From: a virus
Direction: 5' to 3' (one strand)
IMG/VR virus record: IMGVR_UViG_3300050019_000029
Coordinates: 1-44,295 of that record
Length of the DNA: 44,295 bases
The notes under the pieces were generated by a model that saw only the letters and a program-made list of their open reading frames with translations, was not told the origin of the DNA and made no database searches. Positions 31,129 through 38,530 of this stretch are shown here, piece by piece (position 1 is the first letter of the stretch; every line of letters starts with the position of its first letter). Both the position numbers and the translations under genes were made by a program.

Positions 31129-33640
31129 TGAGGATGTCCTTGAGGTTGAGGTTTCCATAGGTCAGAAGATCAGGAAGCTTGTTCCGATTTGCATCGGTTA
31201 GGTCACACGAAGCCTGCTCGTGTATCTCGGTGAGCACGTCGTGCGTCTCGTACATCAGCGCGAACTGCTCGCGTATGATCTTGTTGAACTGCGCGGCTTG
31301 GGGGGCCAAGCATCCAAAAGAATCATGCACCGTCGCAATGCTAGTGATACCAGCAGCAGCTGCAGCGTTAGACACAAGCAGAAGGTGCGCAGCATCCAGA
31401 GCATGTACGAAGTTAGGCGCAACGCCGTTAGCTGCTTTGTCTTTATCAATTGCTTTCTTGCTCCCTGTTGTCAGCAGAACCTGGGTGCGAACCTTCACAC
31501 CACAGTCATTCAGATACAGCTCAACACTCGTCATCTCTGGCGCGTGGTAGCGATTGATCCATGGGATACCCACAGGGCTCGTCCACATGACAGGCTTGCC
31601 CTCGTGCGCCATGGCTTTCGCAATCGTCTGCAGAAACTTCATGGCCTCTGCAGGCTTGTGAATGCGACGTTCGATGGCGTTGAAGATATGCCCTGCGATG
31701 TAGTTAGAGCCCTTCGACGGCATTGCGTTGCCGTGCTTGTCATAAGGTCCATGCTGGTATCCCTCGAAGGGATGCTCTTCGTACTTGCCTTCGAGCACAT
31801 CACGGGCCAGAGGCTCCATGAGGTCTACTTGCTGCTGTGATGCCATGCCGAACTTCTTAGAGCTGTAGGCGTAAGTCATCACGTTGCGCTTCGCGAGCTT
31901 GCGGCGGTCGCCCTCGTACTCAAGGAACAGCTTGGAGAGGTCAGAGTTCTCAGTGTCGGCAGCTACAGCCGCGAAGGTGTCGTCAGCTATGACTTGGTAG
32001 ACATCCTGTGGGATCGACGAAGGCGTTAAGTTCACCATCGTCCCCTCTGCGGCTCTCGTCATCGCGCATAGGTGTTGTAGTCCCGAACAGGAACCGTCGA
32101 AGCTGACTGGCAGTTGGGTTATAGACGATAATCCCTCTACCAGCACCCTCGACAACTCGAAACATGCTGCGAGGAACAGGAAGGGTTTGTCCGCGTCCAT
32201 CCACTCGGTGTGGAAGAGAGGGGCCGAAGCTATGTTCCCAATCAGTTGGATAGACGTATCGCACCATTGCACGCGCTCCTCTAATGGCCGTTTGCTAATC
32301 TTGTTGAAGTCACCGCAGTTAGCAGTGTGAACCTTGAGCCACCACAGGCCTTCCTCGCCAATGGCCGCACCGTCAGCGAAGTTGAACAACGCGCGTACAC
32401 GGTCCTCACGTTGGAAGTTGAAGTGTGAGAGTGCATAGACGCGTCCACGCCAGTCACAATTAATGGGCGTGTAGAAGGCCTCCTGCTTTGCTAGAGCCTC
32501 AGCCGTGTTCATATCCTCCGCGAAGAGCACACGATCACCAATGAAGCCCCTGTTGGTCTGATCAATCTCAGAGCGCTTCCTATGCCACAGGCCCTGCTGC
32601 GCCTTGGACATCTCTGACCAGTGGAACGCGTCGGGCTTCACAGGCCTCTTGAGGTTCACGGGCACGAGGCCCTTGACGATGAGCTGATACTCGGCACACT
32701 GCTGCAGCACGAAGAGCACCTTGGTGTTGATCGCGAACGGCACAGACTGGAGCGTGTTGAGAGCATCCAATGTTGGCTGCATGGTCCCGGTCTTGATGGC
32801 GTGCTTCACAGCAGCCTGAGTATCCTTGTGATAGCTTCGCAGCACTGTAGCGCTCACACGAGGGTCCCAAGAGCCTCCGTCGTTCCAGCCTGTCCAAGGC
32901 TTGGGTGCGATGGCGCTGGGCCAGAACACGGGGTTGCTGGTGACGGCGTGGTCAAGAGCCACGTCCACGATGCTCCAAGCGGCTTCGCTCAGCGTGATCA
33001 GGTACTCCGACTTGAAGCCCTTGATCGGCATCTCAGTGCGCAGGAACACCTCAGGCAGCGCGCCGCTGATGATGTTCCAGAGCCACGCTCCCGCGATAAG
33101 ACGCGACTTGTCGTTCCACGTTCGTACCTTGAAGCCCACCAGCTTGCCTTCTGAGGCCAATGCAACAGTCTTGGCTTTGGCGGCATCTAGGCGGCGCTTA
33201 ACGCTGGAATGCCTCAGCTTGACCGTCTTGGCGATACGCTGGGCTATCTTTGGGTGATCCTCAGTTAGTTCAGCACCCCAGCACTCATGGGCTAGGGCGG
33301 TGCCCATCGAGAGTAGCGTCTTTGGGAACGCCTCACGCAGGCCAATGGAGTGCAGGACCGTCTGAATACCGCAGAGCGCTATGAGTTCTGGAGATAGATC
33401 ACGAACAGTGGACACCAATCTTGCCTCGGCTCTTGTCCCTGTGCCACCCCTAACAGATGCCTGTGCAGCGTCTAGGAGGGCGTAGCGCACTGCCTCAGTA
33501 AGCTGCTCATGGTAACGTCTTGTGAGAGCTTGACCGCCTGTGGTCGCTCCCCAGCCCGTCGCTATCTCGCTCCTAAGGTCAGCCTTGTCGAGCTTAGTAA
33601 TTGATCGGTTAAATTCGTCTGGGAGGGTATTAAGTTCCAT
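31106..33640 (-). CDS. Single-subunit DNA-directed RNA polymerase (T7 type)
   Basis: With ATG 33640 it has 844 residues (T7: 883); a TTG adds one. The catalytic motifs are all present: DWRGRVYALSHFNFQ; FDGSCSGLQHLCAM with the metal-binding Asp (about 516); KRNVMTYAYSSKKFG with the nucleotide-binding Lys and Tyr (about 585 and 593); and VHDSFGCLAP with the second catalytic Asp. It should transcribe phage genes from its own promoters; I could not define those. The ribosome site aggag is about 12 nt upstream. It is transcribed leftward, opposite to the structural genes, and follows the integrase after a 292-nt non-coding stretch. Confidence 0.96.
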   Translation of the reverse strand: MELNTLPDEFNRSITKLDKADLRSEIATGWGATTGGQALTRRYHEQLTEAVRYALLDAAQASVRGGTGTRAEARLVSTVRDLSPELIALCGIQTVLHSIGLREAFPKTLLSMGTALAHECWGAELTEDHPKIAQRIAKTVKLRHSSVKRRLDAAKAKTVALASEGKLVGFKVRTWNDKSRLIAGAWLWNIISGALPEVFLRTEMPIKGFKSEYLITLSEAAWSIVDVALDHAVTSNPVFWPSAIAPKPWTGWNDGGSWDPRVSATVLRSYHKDTQAAVKHAIKTGTMQPTLDALNTLQSVPFAINTKVLFVLQQCAEYQLIVKGLVPVNLKRPVKPDAFHWSEMSKAQQGLWHRKRSEIDQTNRGFIGDRVLFAEDMNTAEALAKQEAFYTPINCDWRGRVYALSHFNFQREDRVRALFNFADGAAIGEEGLWWLKVHTANCGDFNKISKRPLEERVQWCDTSIQLIGNIASAPLFHTEWMDADKPFLFLAACFELSRVLVEGLSSITQLPVSFDGSCSGLQHLCAMTRAAEGTMVNLTPSSIPQDVYQVIADDTFAAVAADTENSDLSKLFLEYEGDRRKLAKRNVMTYAYSSKKFGMASQQQVDLMEPLARDVLEGKYEEHPFEGYQHGPYDKHGNAMPSKGSNYIAGHIFNAIERRIHKPAEAMKFLQTIAKAMAHEGKPVMWTSPVGIPWINRYHAPEMTSVELYLNDCGVKVRTQVLLTTGSKKAIDKDKAANGVAPNFVHALDAAHLLLVSNAAAAAGITSIATVHDSFGCLAPQAAQFNKIIREQFALMYETHDVLTEIHEQASCDLTDANRNKLPDLLTYGNLNLKDILNADFAFA

Positions 33641-33932
33641 CAAGGGAAAGCTCCTGGTACGAGAGGTTCTTGGGGTTCTTAAGAGGTTCTTAAGAGCCTG
33701 CGAGGTTCGATCTGAGCGACCCTATGGAAGGGTCAGTACGTATCTCTCTAACCTATTGAAAACTAAGCAAATGATGCCCAAACGCAGCATATTCCGGTTG
33801 GTCAACATTCTCGGGGTGGAAAAGCCCGCCGTAGCGATCCTGTGGGGCCTTAGATGATCAGCAGCAACACATGTCAAGGGGAACACACTACCAACAAGGA
33901 TGGCATGTCCCCTAGGGCCACTCACACAACAG
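33641..33932. other. Non-coding region between integrase and RNA polymerase (candidate attP / leader)
   Basis: No gene is seen in these 292 bases. They contain three ggttctt repeats near 33663-33698, a GACCCT-ATGGA-AGGGTC hairpin (33718-33734), GTTGGTCAAC (a 4-bp-armed palindrome), and an AGGGGA/TCCCCT inverted pair 28 nt apart near 33876-33915. As the region next to the 3' end of the integrase it is the natural place for attP. No tRNA-like core was found, so the attachment site is a proposal. Confidence 0.35.
33663..33698. repeat. Phased ggttcttaag repeats
   Basis: Three copies of ggttctt(a/g) start at 33665, 33674 and 33685, with the last two continuing as ttaagag. Spacing is 9-11 bp. The core TTAAG recurs in the arrays at 37.95, 38.4 and 40.1-40.36 kb. 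Confidence 0.6.
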
Positions 33933-35009
33933 CTAACCTACTGATTTCACGAAGGGTAGCACGGTCGATGCCACAGCGTTTTCGGTGGTTTCCCCACGGC
34001 GTGGGTAACGATTTTTTAGAGCCCGCCTGAGGTCTTCCTTCTCGACGTGGACGTACTTCATGGTCGTCTTGATGTTCTTATGTCCTAGGAACTCCTGAAC
34101 ATCTGGCAGCGGCGTTCCGTTCTTGATCATCTCAGTCGCAGCACCGTGGCGCGCGTTATGGATGCCAAGCTTGGGCGAATACCCACACGATTTCACCGCA
34201 GACTTGAGACGTGTTCTCATTGACAGGTAAGTCGGCAGGGTTCCCGTGACCACCATGGCCTTGAGTTCCCTAGCCAGAACATCATCGATCGGCACGTCTC
34301 GAGGGGTGTCCGTCTTGGTCTCGTCCAGCAGTATCCATTCCGTCTGGCACTGATGTGGCTCGAGCCCTGCGAACTCACCCCAGCGCATGCCTGTGGCGCA
34401 CAGGACCCGCAGCGCCAGCGCCTCGGCAGGCCAGCCTTGGGTGGTCATGAAGGGCACCAGAACGTCGACCTGGGCGTCCGCGAACCAGTGAATGCGCCTG
34501 CCAGCCTCCTTGCGCCACGGGATCACAGGAGCGCTTATGGGCGCCTCGCCCTCCTTGACGCGCGCGCGGGCGAACGTCACCACGCTTGAGAAGGCCGACA
34601 GGTATCGGTTGAGGGTGCTATCGCTGATCTTGTCCTTGCCCGACATCTGGGCTGGGCGCTTCTCCAAGTCCGCCACGAGCGCGTCAAGCACGCTGGTGTT
34701 GATGGACGGGATGGTCATGTGTCCTAGGCGGTTCACGAGGTAGTCGAGCCTGCGGGTTCCTGAGGGGTCTCTGGTGCCCTTCTTAGTGGCGCGCATGAGG
34801 ACCACCGTCTCCTTGAACGTAGGCCCAGCCAGCCGCGCGTCCGTGAACGTCGCAGGCTCCTCGCCCGTGGCGTGAACGTAGGCCTCGTAGCCCTCAGCGC
34901 CCCGTTTGGTCTCAAAGCGCCGCCTGAAGCGCTCGCCGGTCACCTTGAGCACGACTTCGCCGTACCAGTGGCCCGTCAGCTTGTGGTCACGTTTCTCTGC
35001 ATAAGCCAT
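33933..35009 (-). CDS. int: Tyrosine-recombinase integrase
   Basis: This 358-residue enzyme carries all active-site residues: R209 (TGMRWGEFAGL), K232 (TKTDTPRDVPI), H284/R287 (HNARHG), H310 (LGHKNIKTT) and the nucleophile Y319 (MKYVHV). The N-terminal 60 residues form the arm-binding part, with basic strands (GERFRRRFETKRG), and 64-170 the SAM-like core-binding domain (LNRYLSAFSSVVTFARARVK). It should insert the phage into the host chromosome and makes a temperate life style plausible. Integrases do occur in some T7-like phages of marine bacteria. The gene is downstream of a small lipoprotein gene and shares its promoter. Confidence 0.95.
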   Translation of the reverse strand: MAYAEKRDHKLTGHWYGEVVLKVTGERFRRRFETKRGAEGYEAYVHATGEEPATFTDARLAGPTFKETVVLMRATKKGTRDPSGTRRLDYLVNRLGHMTIPSINTSVLDALVADLEKRPAQMSGKDKISDSTLNRYLSAFSSVVTFARARVKEGEAPISAPVIPWRKEAGRRIHWFADAQVDVLVPFMTTQGWPAEALALRVLCATGMRWGEFAGLEPHQCQTEWILLDETKTDTPRDVPIDDVLARELKAMVVTGTLPTYLSMRTRLKSAVKSCGYSPKLGIHNARHGAATEMIKNGTPLPDVQEFLGHKNIKTTMKYVHVEKEDLRRALKNRYPRRGETTENAVASTVLPFVKSVG

Positions 35010-35095
35010 TCAGTCACCTGTGAGGTTGTGGGGATCAGCGGCCACACGATGTACGCCGCGTTGAGGACGAGCCAGATTGCTAGGATGTTGTACAT
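34976..35095 (-). CDS. Tiny membrane protein overlapping integrase start
   Basis: The frame encodes MYNILAIWLVLNAAYIVWPL, then IPTTSQVTEWLMQRNVTTS (39 residues): one membrane helix and a short tail. The ATG overlaps the lipoprotein stop (TGATG) and the 3' end overlaps the integrase by 34 nt. It may serve mainly to couple translation of the integrase. Confidence 0.55.
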   Translation of the reverse strand: MYNILAIWLVLNAAYIVWPLIPTTSQVTEWLMQRNVTTS

Positions 35096-35307
35096 CAGTC
35101 TTCCTCGCAGGTGATGCTGTCAGGGCGTCCGAACGTTGGCTTGCATGTCATTTCGCGTTCCCTGCGCGATGGGCTGCTTCGCCGCATAGCGTCTCCTGCG
35201 GCGCTCATGGCCACACCGAAACGGTGGATGCCCTCACGCTGCTCTGGTGTCATCGAGGAACAGCCCGAGAGCGCCAAAGCCATCCCAAGTATCACAAGCT
35301 TCTTCAT
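35095..35307 (-). CDS. Small lipoprotein
   Basis: The 70-residue protein has a signal peptide MKKLVILGMALALSGC with a lipobox (LSGC) and then SSMTPEQREGIHRFGVAMSAAGDAMRRSSPSRREREMTCKP. A near-perfect ribosome site (aaggagg) is 7 nt before the ATG. It is the first gene after the promoter at 35351-35379 and heads the integrase and RNA polymerase unit. Phage lipoproteins in this place can act as superinfection exclusion factors, but here that is only a possibility. Confidence 0.8.
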   Translation of the reverse strand: MKKLVILGMALALSGCSSMTPEQREGIHRFGVAMSAAGDAMRRSSPSRREREMTCKPTFGRPDSITCEED

Positions 35308-35350
35308 GTCATTACCTCCTTAGTTGTATGCGTCAATTTGACTCAGTTGC

Positions 35351-35379
35351 CTTATATGTGTTTAGGCATAGGGTTCCAA
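35351..35379 (-). promoter_or_regulatory. Sigma70-type promoter for the integrase/RNA polymerase unit
   Basis: On the minus strand TTGGAA (35374-35379) and TATAAG (35351-35356) are separated by exactly 17 bp and lie about 45 nt before the lipoprotein start. On the plus strand TTGACT (35338-35343) followed 17 bp later by TTTAGG overlaps it and points to the divergent gene at 35416. The two would compete. Confidence 0.55.
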
Positions 35380-35415
35380 CACACAATAGTGAACACAAAC
35401 GGAGGATCGGATACG

Positions 35416-35649
35416 ATGACCCAGGACATGCTCACGGGATATTTCGTGTATCTCGATAGGTTGCAGAAGCTTGCAATCATCAGTGACATGCACGCGTCTG
35501 CGTTCTTTCTAGAGGCCCGCTTCCTGCTCGATCAGCTTGAGGCCGAAGGCATCCTGAAGGCTTGGGAAGATCACTGTTCATCTCCCTTCTTGACCGCAGC
35601 CTCCATAAGCTCACCTGCGAATGCAGCGAGTTCACGGGGCGTCATATAG
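35416..35649 (+). CDS. Lone rightward gene inside the leftward arm; switch candidate
   Basis: This frame encodes 77 residues: TQDMLTGYFVYLDRLQKLAI, then ISDMHASAFFLEARFLLDQLEAEGILKAWEDHC, clearly helical and protein-like. The remaining 23 residues are Ser/Ala-rich and lie antisense to the end of the next leftward gene. A ribosome-site-like ggagg sits about 10 nt before the ATG. It faces the lipoprotein-integrase operon across a 108-bp gap with overlapping promoters, as a regulator of lysogeny would. No helix-turn-helix is evident, so the role is inferred from position. Confidence 0.6.
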   Translation: MTQDMLTGYFVYLDRLQKLAIISDMHASAFFLEARFLLDQLEAEGILKAWEDHCSSPFLTAASISSPANAASSRGVI

Positions 35650-35768
35650 GTTGGTGATTTAGTCCCTTGGGGCGAACGTATTGAGAAGTGCTCACCGTCC
35701 CACAACACCTCAAAGACACCTGAAGTGCTCAGAGCGTCTAGTGGCTCACCCGTCATCATTTTCGACAT
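35571..35768 (-). CDS. Small early protein, unknown
   Basis: The product of 65 residues (SKMMTGEPLDALSTSGVFEV, LWDGEHFSIRSPQGTKSPTYMTPRELAAFAGELMEAAVKKGDEQ) has two strands and a C-terminal helix. A good ribosome site (aaggagat) stands 8 nt before the ATG. Its last 79 nt overlap the divergent gene on the other strand. Function unknown. Confidence 0.72.
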   Translation of the reverse strand: MSKMMTGEPLDALSTSGVFEVLWDGEHFSIRSPQGTKSPTYMTPRELAAFAGELMEAAVKKGDEQ

Positions 35769-35812
35769 AGCAGTATCTCCTTATTTGCATGGGTCAGAGT
35801 AACGCAAAGCCC

Positions 35813-36226
35813 TCACTTGAACGCCTCGCACATTTCCCACACGACGTGCTTGCCCTTGGCCGACAAGCGTATCAATCGGTTCCTGCGGTCCATCAAGTCA
35901 TCGTAGGCTTCCACGAGGCCCATGCCTTCCTCGTGATAGCGGTTGACTTCGCCCAGATCCGCAAGGTGTCGCGTCATGAGGGACTGAGAGGTCCCGGCGC
36001 GCTTGGCGTACTCGGTGACGTTTAGGTGCTCCTCAGTGGCCACCAATAGAAACGCGGTGGCGTACTGAAGAGGCATCGTTTCCCGCACTTTGCGGAAGGG
36101 TTTAAGGGCGTTAAGCTGGCTCTTGAGCGCTCTAATCTGGTCAGCCGTTATACTCGCCCTATGCCCTGCACTCATACTCATAGCCCCCGCCATGCGCTCG
36201 CGATGGTCGCCTACTAATGCGTCCAT
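35813..36226 (-). CDS. MarR-like winged-helix regulator
   Basis: From ATG 36226 it has 137 residues; starts at 36193 or 36178 are also possible. The core reads MPLQYATAFLLVATEEHLNVTEYAKRAGTSQSLMTRHLADLGEVN, a winged helix with recognition helix SQSLMTRHLADL. The wing and C-terminal helix (VEAYDDLMDRRNRLIRLSAKGKHVVWEMCEAF) end in the LSAKG phrase (usually LTxKG) that marks MarR-type proteins. Residues up to about 50 are a basic helix. It likely represses an early or lysogeny promoter; the target is not known. It lies two genes upstream of the integrase unit. Confidence 0.82.
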   Translation of the reverse strand: MDALVGDHRERMAGAMSMSAGHRASITADQIRALKSQLNALKPFRKVRETMPLQYATAFLLVATEEHLNVTEYAKRAGTSQSLMTRHLADLGEVNRYHEEGMGLVEAYDDLMDRRNRLIRLSAKGKHVVWEMCEAFK

Positions 36227-36227
36227 C

Positions 36228-36347
36228 TCAAGCCAACCTAATCAAGAGAGCCCCGCACACAAACAGCGCGCACGCGGCTCCTAAGCACTCAAGGGACAAG
36301 GCTACTATACTCGCCCCTGTGACCCATAAGCCTATCGTAACTAACAT
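36228..36347 (-). CDS. Tiny membrane protein (39 residues)
   Basis: A perfect ribosome site (aaggagga) four bases before ATG 36347 sets the start. The product, MLVTIGLWVTGASIVALSLE, then CLGAACALFVCGALLIRLA, consists of two short hydrophobic helices with three Cys. It ends one base before the MarR-like gene. Function unknown. Confidence 0.68.
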   Translation of the reverse strand: MLVTIGLWVTGASIVALSLECLGAACALFVCGALLIRLA

Positions 36348-36357
36348 AAAATCCTCC

Positions 36358-36726
36358 TTAAGCAATAGCCCTGATCGTGGCCGAAGCCACTGTGCACACC
36401 TTGAGTGCTTCACCGTGCCTGTCGCAAAAATGAAGCACCAGCCCATCTTCAATGTCTTCCGTTCCGTATGGTTCCAGCCACATGTGATTGCGCCAAGGGG
36501 CAAGCCCCCAATGCAGACGGTCCATGAGGATGTTCGTGAACCCTGTGGATGCGTCGATGTGATCCACAGTGCCCTGTTCCCCTTTCTCGATTTGCGCCTC
36601 GTGCCCTAGGTCCAGAGGCCTAGAGATGGTGATGCGGTCCCCAATGTTCAAAGCGTTAGGTGTATCGATAGATACTAGAGCGGACGACAGACGACCGTCC
36701 GCATTAACGATGAATGCACGCTTCAT
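36358..36726 (-). CDS. Small SH3-like early protein, unknown
   Basis: The 122-residue protein begins MKRAFIVNADGRLSSALVSI and contains IGDRITISRPLDLGHEAQIEKGEQGTVDHIDASTGFTNILMDRLHWGLAPWRNHMWLEPY, a beta-barrel-like pattern with a GExGTVxxID turn known from small phage and KOW/SH3-like domains. A tail with one CDRHGE and one KVCT phrase follows. Function unknown. Confidence 0.75.
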   Translation of the reverse strand: MKRAFIVNADGRLSSALVSIDTPNALNIGDRITISRPLDLGHEAQIEKGEQGTVDHIDASTGFTNILMDRLHWGLAPWRNHMWLEPYGTEDIEDGLVLHFCDRHGEALKVCTVASATIRAIA

Positions 36727-36812
36727 TTAGTCCCCGTAGGTTTGTTGATCTTAGGCCCACTGGCCCTTAGGTTGCGTCTGAACTGATTTGCGTTGCAGAA
36801 CAAGTAGTAAAT
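36723..36812 (-). CDS. Tiny gene, possible ATT or TTG start
   Basis: The frame ends in an ATGA overlap with the next gene and encodes YYLFCNANQFRRNLRASGPK followed by INKPTGTK. A strong ribosome site (ggagggg) precedes an ATT (36812) by 7 nt; the alternative is TTG at 36803. The NANQFRRNLRxxGPK phrase is protein-like and occurs, as I recall, in short phage proteins. The region 36813-36978 holds a poor 33-codon frame and nothing else visible. Confidence 0.4.
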   Translation of the reverse strand: MYYLFCNANQFRRNLRASGPKINKPTGTK

Positions 36813-36978
36813 TAGACTCCCCTCCGATTTCTCCTTAAGGCTGCAAGATCACGCTGTAGCCCCCTGCGCTCCTTGCATGCGTTTGGTGCTGATATGTTGC
36901 CCACGCGCAACGACGCGCGTACGCGGCGGAGCTCATGTAGTATCCAGTAACGAGCGCCTTCCCATGGTTTGGTGGTTA

Positions 36979-37176
36979 TCATATGAGACGAGCCGCGCGT
37001 GAGGCTTCCCAGGCTTCTTTGGCCTGCGCCAAGGCTTCACGGTAAGTAGCGCAAGGCCTAGACATGCCTCGGCGGTCGCACACCTGTTGCCACGTCTGAT
37101 AGTAGTTCTGGTACCATGCGCGATAGGCTGGGCGTCCATCGGGGCCTGCAGTGAGTTCAGCGCTGTAGGCTACCAT
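36979..37176 (-). CDS. Small early protein, unknown
   Basis: From ATG 37176 it encodes 65 residues (MVAYSAELTAGPDGRPAYRA, WYQNYYQTWQQVCDRRGMSRPCATYREALAQAKEAWEASRAARLI). Aromatic residues and a Cys pair precede a long basic helix. It overlaps the previous tiny membrane gene by seven bases. Function unknown. Confidence 0.65.
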   Translation of the reverse strand: MVAYSAELTAGPDGRPAYRAWYQNYYQTWQQVCDRRGMSRPCATYREALAQAKEAWEASRAARLI

Positions 37177-37280
37177 TGGACCACCCCAATGATTTGTAGC
37201 CACAGGGTTAGCGTTCCGATGAACAGGGCGAGCGCTACCAGCGCCAGCAGTGAAGAGGCTTCGCGATCTGTTGTATTCAT
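37170..37280 (-). CDS. Tiny membrane protein (36 residues)
   Basis: ATG 37280 opens MNTTDREASSLLALVALALF followed by IGTLTLWLQIIGVVQW: a polar N-terminus and one long membrane helix. It begins six bases after the upstream stop and overlaps the next gene. Composition makes a real gene likely. Confidence 0.6.
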   Translation of the reverse strand: MNTTDREASSLLALVALALFIGTLTLWLQIIGVVQW

Positions 37281-37285
37281 AGCAG

Positions 37286-37468
37286 TTAGTTCCTTTCGTC
37301 ATGGGTTGAGAGTAAGAGATAGCGTTCACCTGCTGGCGTCAGATAGAGTTCACCGCAGATGTAGATTGCGAAGCCCGCGCCAAGTGCAGCGAGCTCGGGG
37401 CCACACATGATGGCGAACGGTGTTTCGTATGTCGCGCGTAGGAGGGCGTCAGCGCTGCTAGTGAGCAT
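37286..37468 (-). CDS. Small protein with hydrophobic core, unknown
   Basis: From ATG 37468 the product has 60 residues (MLTSSADALLRATYETPFAI, MCGPELAALGAGFAIYICGELYLTPAGERYLLLSTHDERN). It has two hydrophobic stretches with Cys, ending in a beta hairpin-like YLTPAGERYLLL. The start overlaps the upstream stop by 11 nt. Function unknown. Confidence 0.62.
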   Translation of the reverse strand: MLTSSADALLRATYETPFAIMCGPELAALGAGFAIYICGELYLTPAGERYLLLSTHDERN

Positions 37469-37643
37469 CACAGCCACACGCGCGTAGGAACTTGTCGCGG
37501 TTGAATTGGGCGTTCGTGCCCGCCAGCACCGCAGCAAACCTGTTAGCGAGAATGTTCAATAGGTCCTTCTCAAGTGCGTTGGCGGTGATAGCACGAGCGT
37601 CCTTGATGGTGACGGCAATCAACTCAAAGTCTTTGCGTGTCAT
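37458..37643 (-). CDS. Small helical early protein, unknown
   Basis: The 61-residue product (MTRKDFELIAVTIKDARAIT, ANALEKDLLNILANRFAAVLAGTNAQFNRDKFLRACGCDA) is wholly helical. The phrase RKDFELIAxxIKDAR..... AxxFAxxLAxTNxxFNRDKFLxACG is a pattern I recall from many small phage proteins without a known role. A good ribosome site (aaggaaagg) precedes the ATG. Confidence 0.75.
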   Translation of the reverse strand: MTRKDFELIAVTIKDARAITANALEKDLLNILANRFAAVLAGTNAQFNRDKFLRACGCDAH

Positions 37644-37700
37644 GTGGTAACCTTTCCTTGTTGTAGTTAGGTGCTGGTTGGTAGACGTTTGGTCAAAGCT

Positions 37701-37907
37701 CTAGCGGTAGTATCTCAGGCCATCGTCAGCCCTGAACCAACTCTTGAGAAAGCGCGTGCCCTCATGGCAACACTCAGCAACAGCAAACGTGCGGTAGTGT
37801 GTGGCCCCATGTCCAAAGCGTATCTCGCCCCGCGTTGGGTTGCGGTGATAATCAAGCTCGGTCACATCATCACGAACGGGAAGGCGTCCCTTGAATTTGT
37901 TGTTCAT
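37701..37907 (-). CDS. Small early protein, unknown
   Basis: From ATG 37907 it encodes 68 residues (MNNKFKGRLPVRDDVTELDY, HRNPTRGEIRFGHGATHYRTFAVAECCHEGTRFLKSWFRADDGLRYYR). The residues are polar and basic with a Cys pair and several His, perhaps binding a metal. The longer frame to 38141 overlaps the next gene and is not credible. Function unknown. Confidence 0.65.
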   Translation of the reverse strand: MNNKFKGRLPVRDDVTELDYHRNPTRGEIRFGHGATHYRTFAVAECCHEGTRFLKSWFRADDGLRYYR

Positions 37908-37942
37908 GGTGTCAATTCTTTCTATGATGCTTGTGAGGTGTG

Positions 37943-37970
37943 AGGATGGCTTAAGAGGTCTTAGGGTGTC
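37943..37970. repeat. YTARG decamer repeats (short array)
   Basis: On the minus strand CCCTAAGACC and TCTTAAGCCA lie side by side. The 9-mer CCTAAGACC recurs at 38980 and 40063. It is the leftmost of the arrays near the divergent control region and lies just before the gene at 37701-37907. Confidence 0.55.
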
Positions 37971-37971
37971 G

Positions 37972-38178
37972 TTAGATCGAGAGATGCGAAACCTTGTTCG
38001 CGGTGACCTCGATTGCCTTGCTCGCCTTGCGCCAGCAATAATCGCCGTCAATGTCTTGCCAATTGTCGCGCAGATGGTCGGCCTTCTCAGAGCAAACGAG
38101 AGATAGACCAGTGAGAACGTGCAAGAGTCCGTGAGCATCAATCATTGCTTCTAGGGCTTCGGTGATATCGTCTTTCAT
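37972..38178 (-). CDS. First gene of the leftward arm, unknown
   Basis: This encodes 68 residues (MKDDITEALEAMIDAHGLLH, VLTGLSLVCSEKADHLRDNWQDIDGDYCWRKASKAIEVTANKVSHLSI). The central phrase LVCSEKADHLRxNWQD.....WxKAxxxIEVxAxKVxxL appears in other small phage early proteins without known role. A good ribosome site (aaggaac) is 5 nt before the ATG. Being first after the control region, it should be expressed early. Confidence 0.75.
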   Translation of the reverse strand: MKDDITEALEAMIDAHGLLHVLTGLSLVCSEKADHLRDNWQDIDGDYCWRKASKAIEVTANKVSHLSI

Positions 38179-38420
38179 TTGAGTTCCTTAGTGTTCTAGT
38201 GTTCCGAGTAGCGCAGCTACGCTGCTTGAGGTGCAAAGGTATTGATACTGGCTGGCGCTTCTCTCAGTGTTGCCATGTTGCCTAAGCGGTCTGGCGGAAC
38301 CCAAGAGGGCGTTGTCTGTATCGTGTGCCCTTGGGGGCATCATGCATCCAAGCGAATACTTAGGCAAGCAAATAGCGACTGCGCCTAGAGCATGGCAGCT
38401 ATGCGTCATTAGATCGTCAG

Positions 38421-38530
38421 AAGCCCTAGGAAGGCCAAGGAGGGCCTATGTGGTCTCAAGCTGGGTGCATAGCTCTTAGGCGGTCTTAGGCGCTCCTAGG
38501 TGCTCCCTAGGTCTCTCAAGGCCTAGCAGC
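38421..38530. repeat. Decamer array, consensus NNGYYYTAGG, about 10-bp phase
   Basis: Eleven consecutive 10-base windows from 38421 contain, with one exception (38461-38470), a gYYYYARG-like core: ccctagg, gccaagg, gcctatg, tctcaag, then ctcttagg, gtcttagg, ctcctagg, ctccctag, tctcaag, cctag. The five copies from 38471 to 38520 are in exact 10-bp register. CCTAGG itself, rare in many bacterial genomes, occurs three times. Confidence 0.8.

Noticed and set aside
36835-36936. 33-codon minus-strand frame
   Set aside because: No ribosome site and an arginine/histidine/alanine-rich text without protein character.
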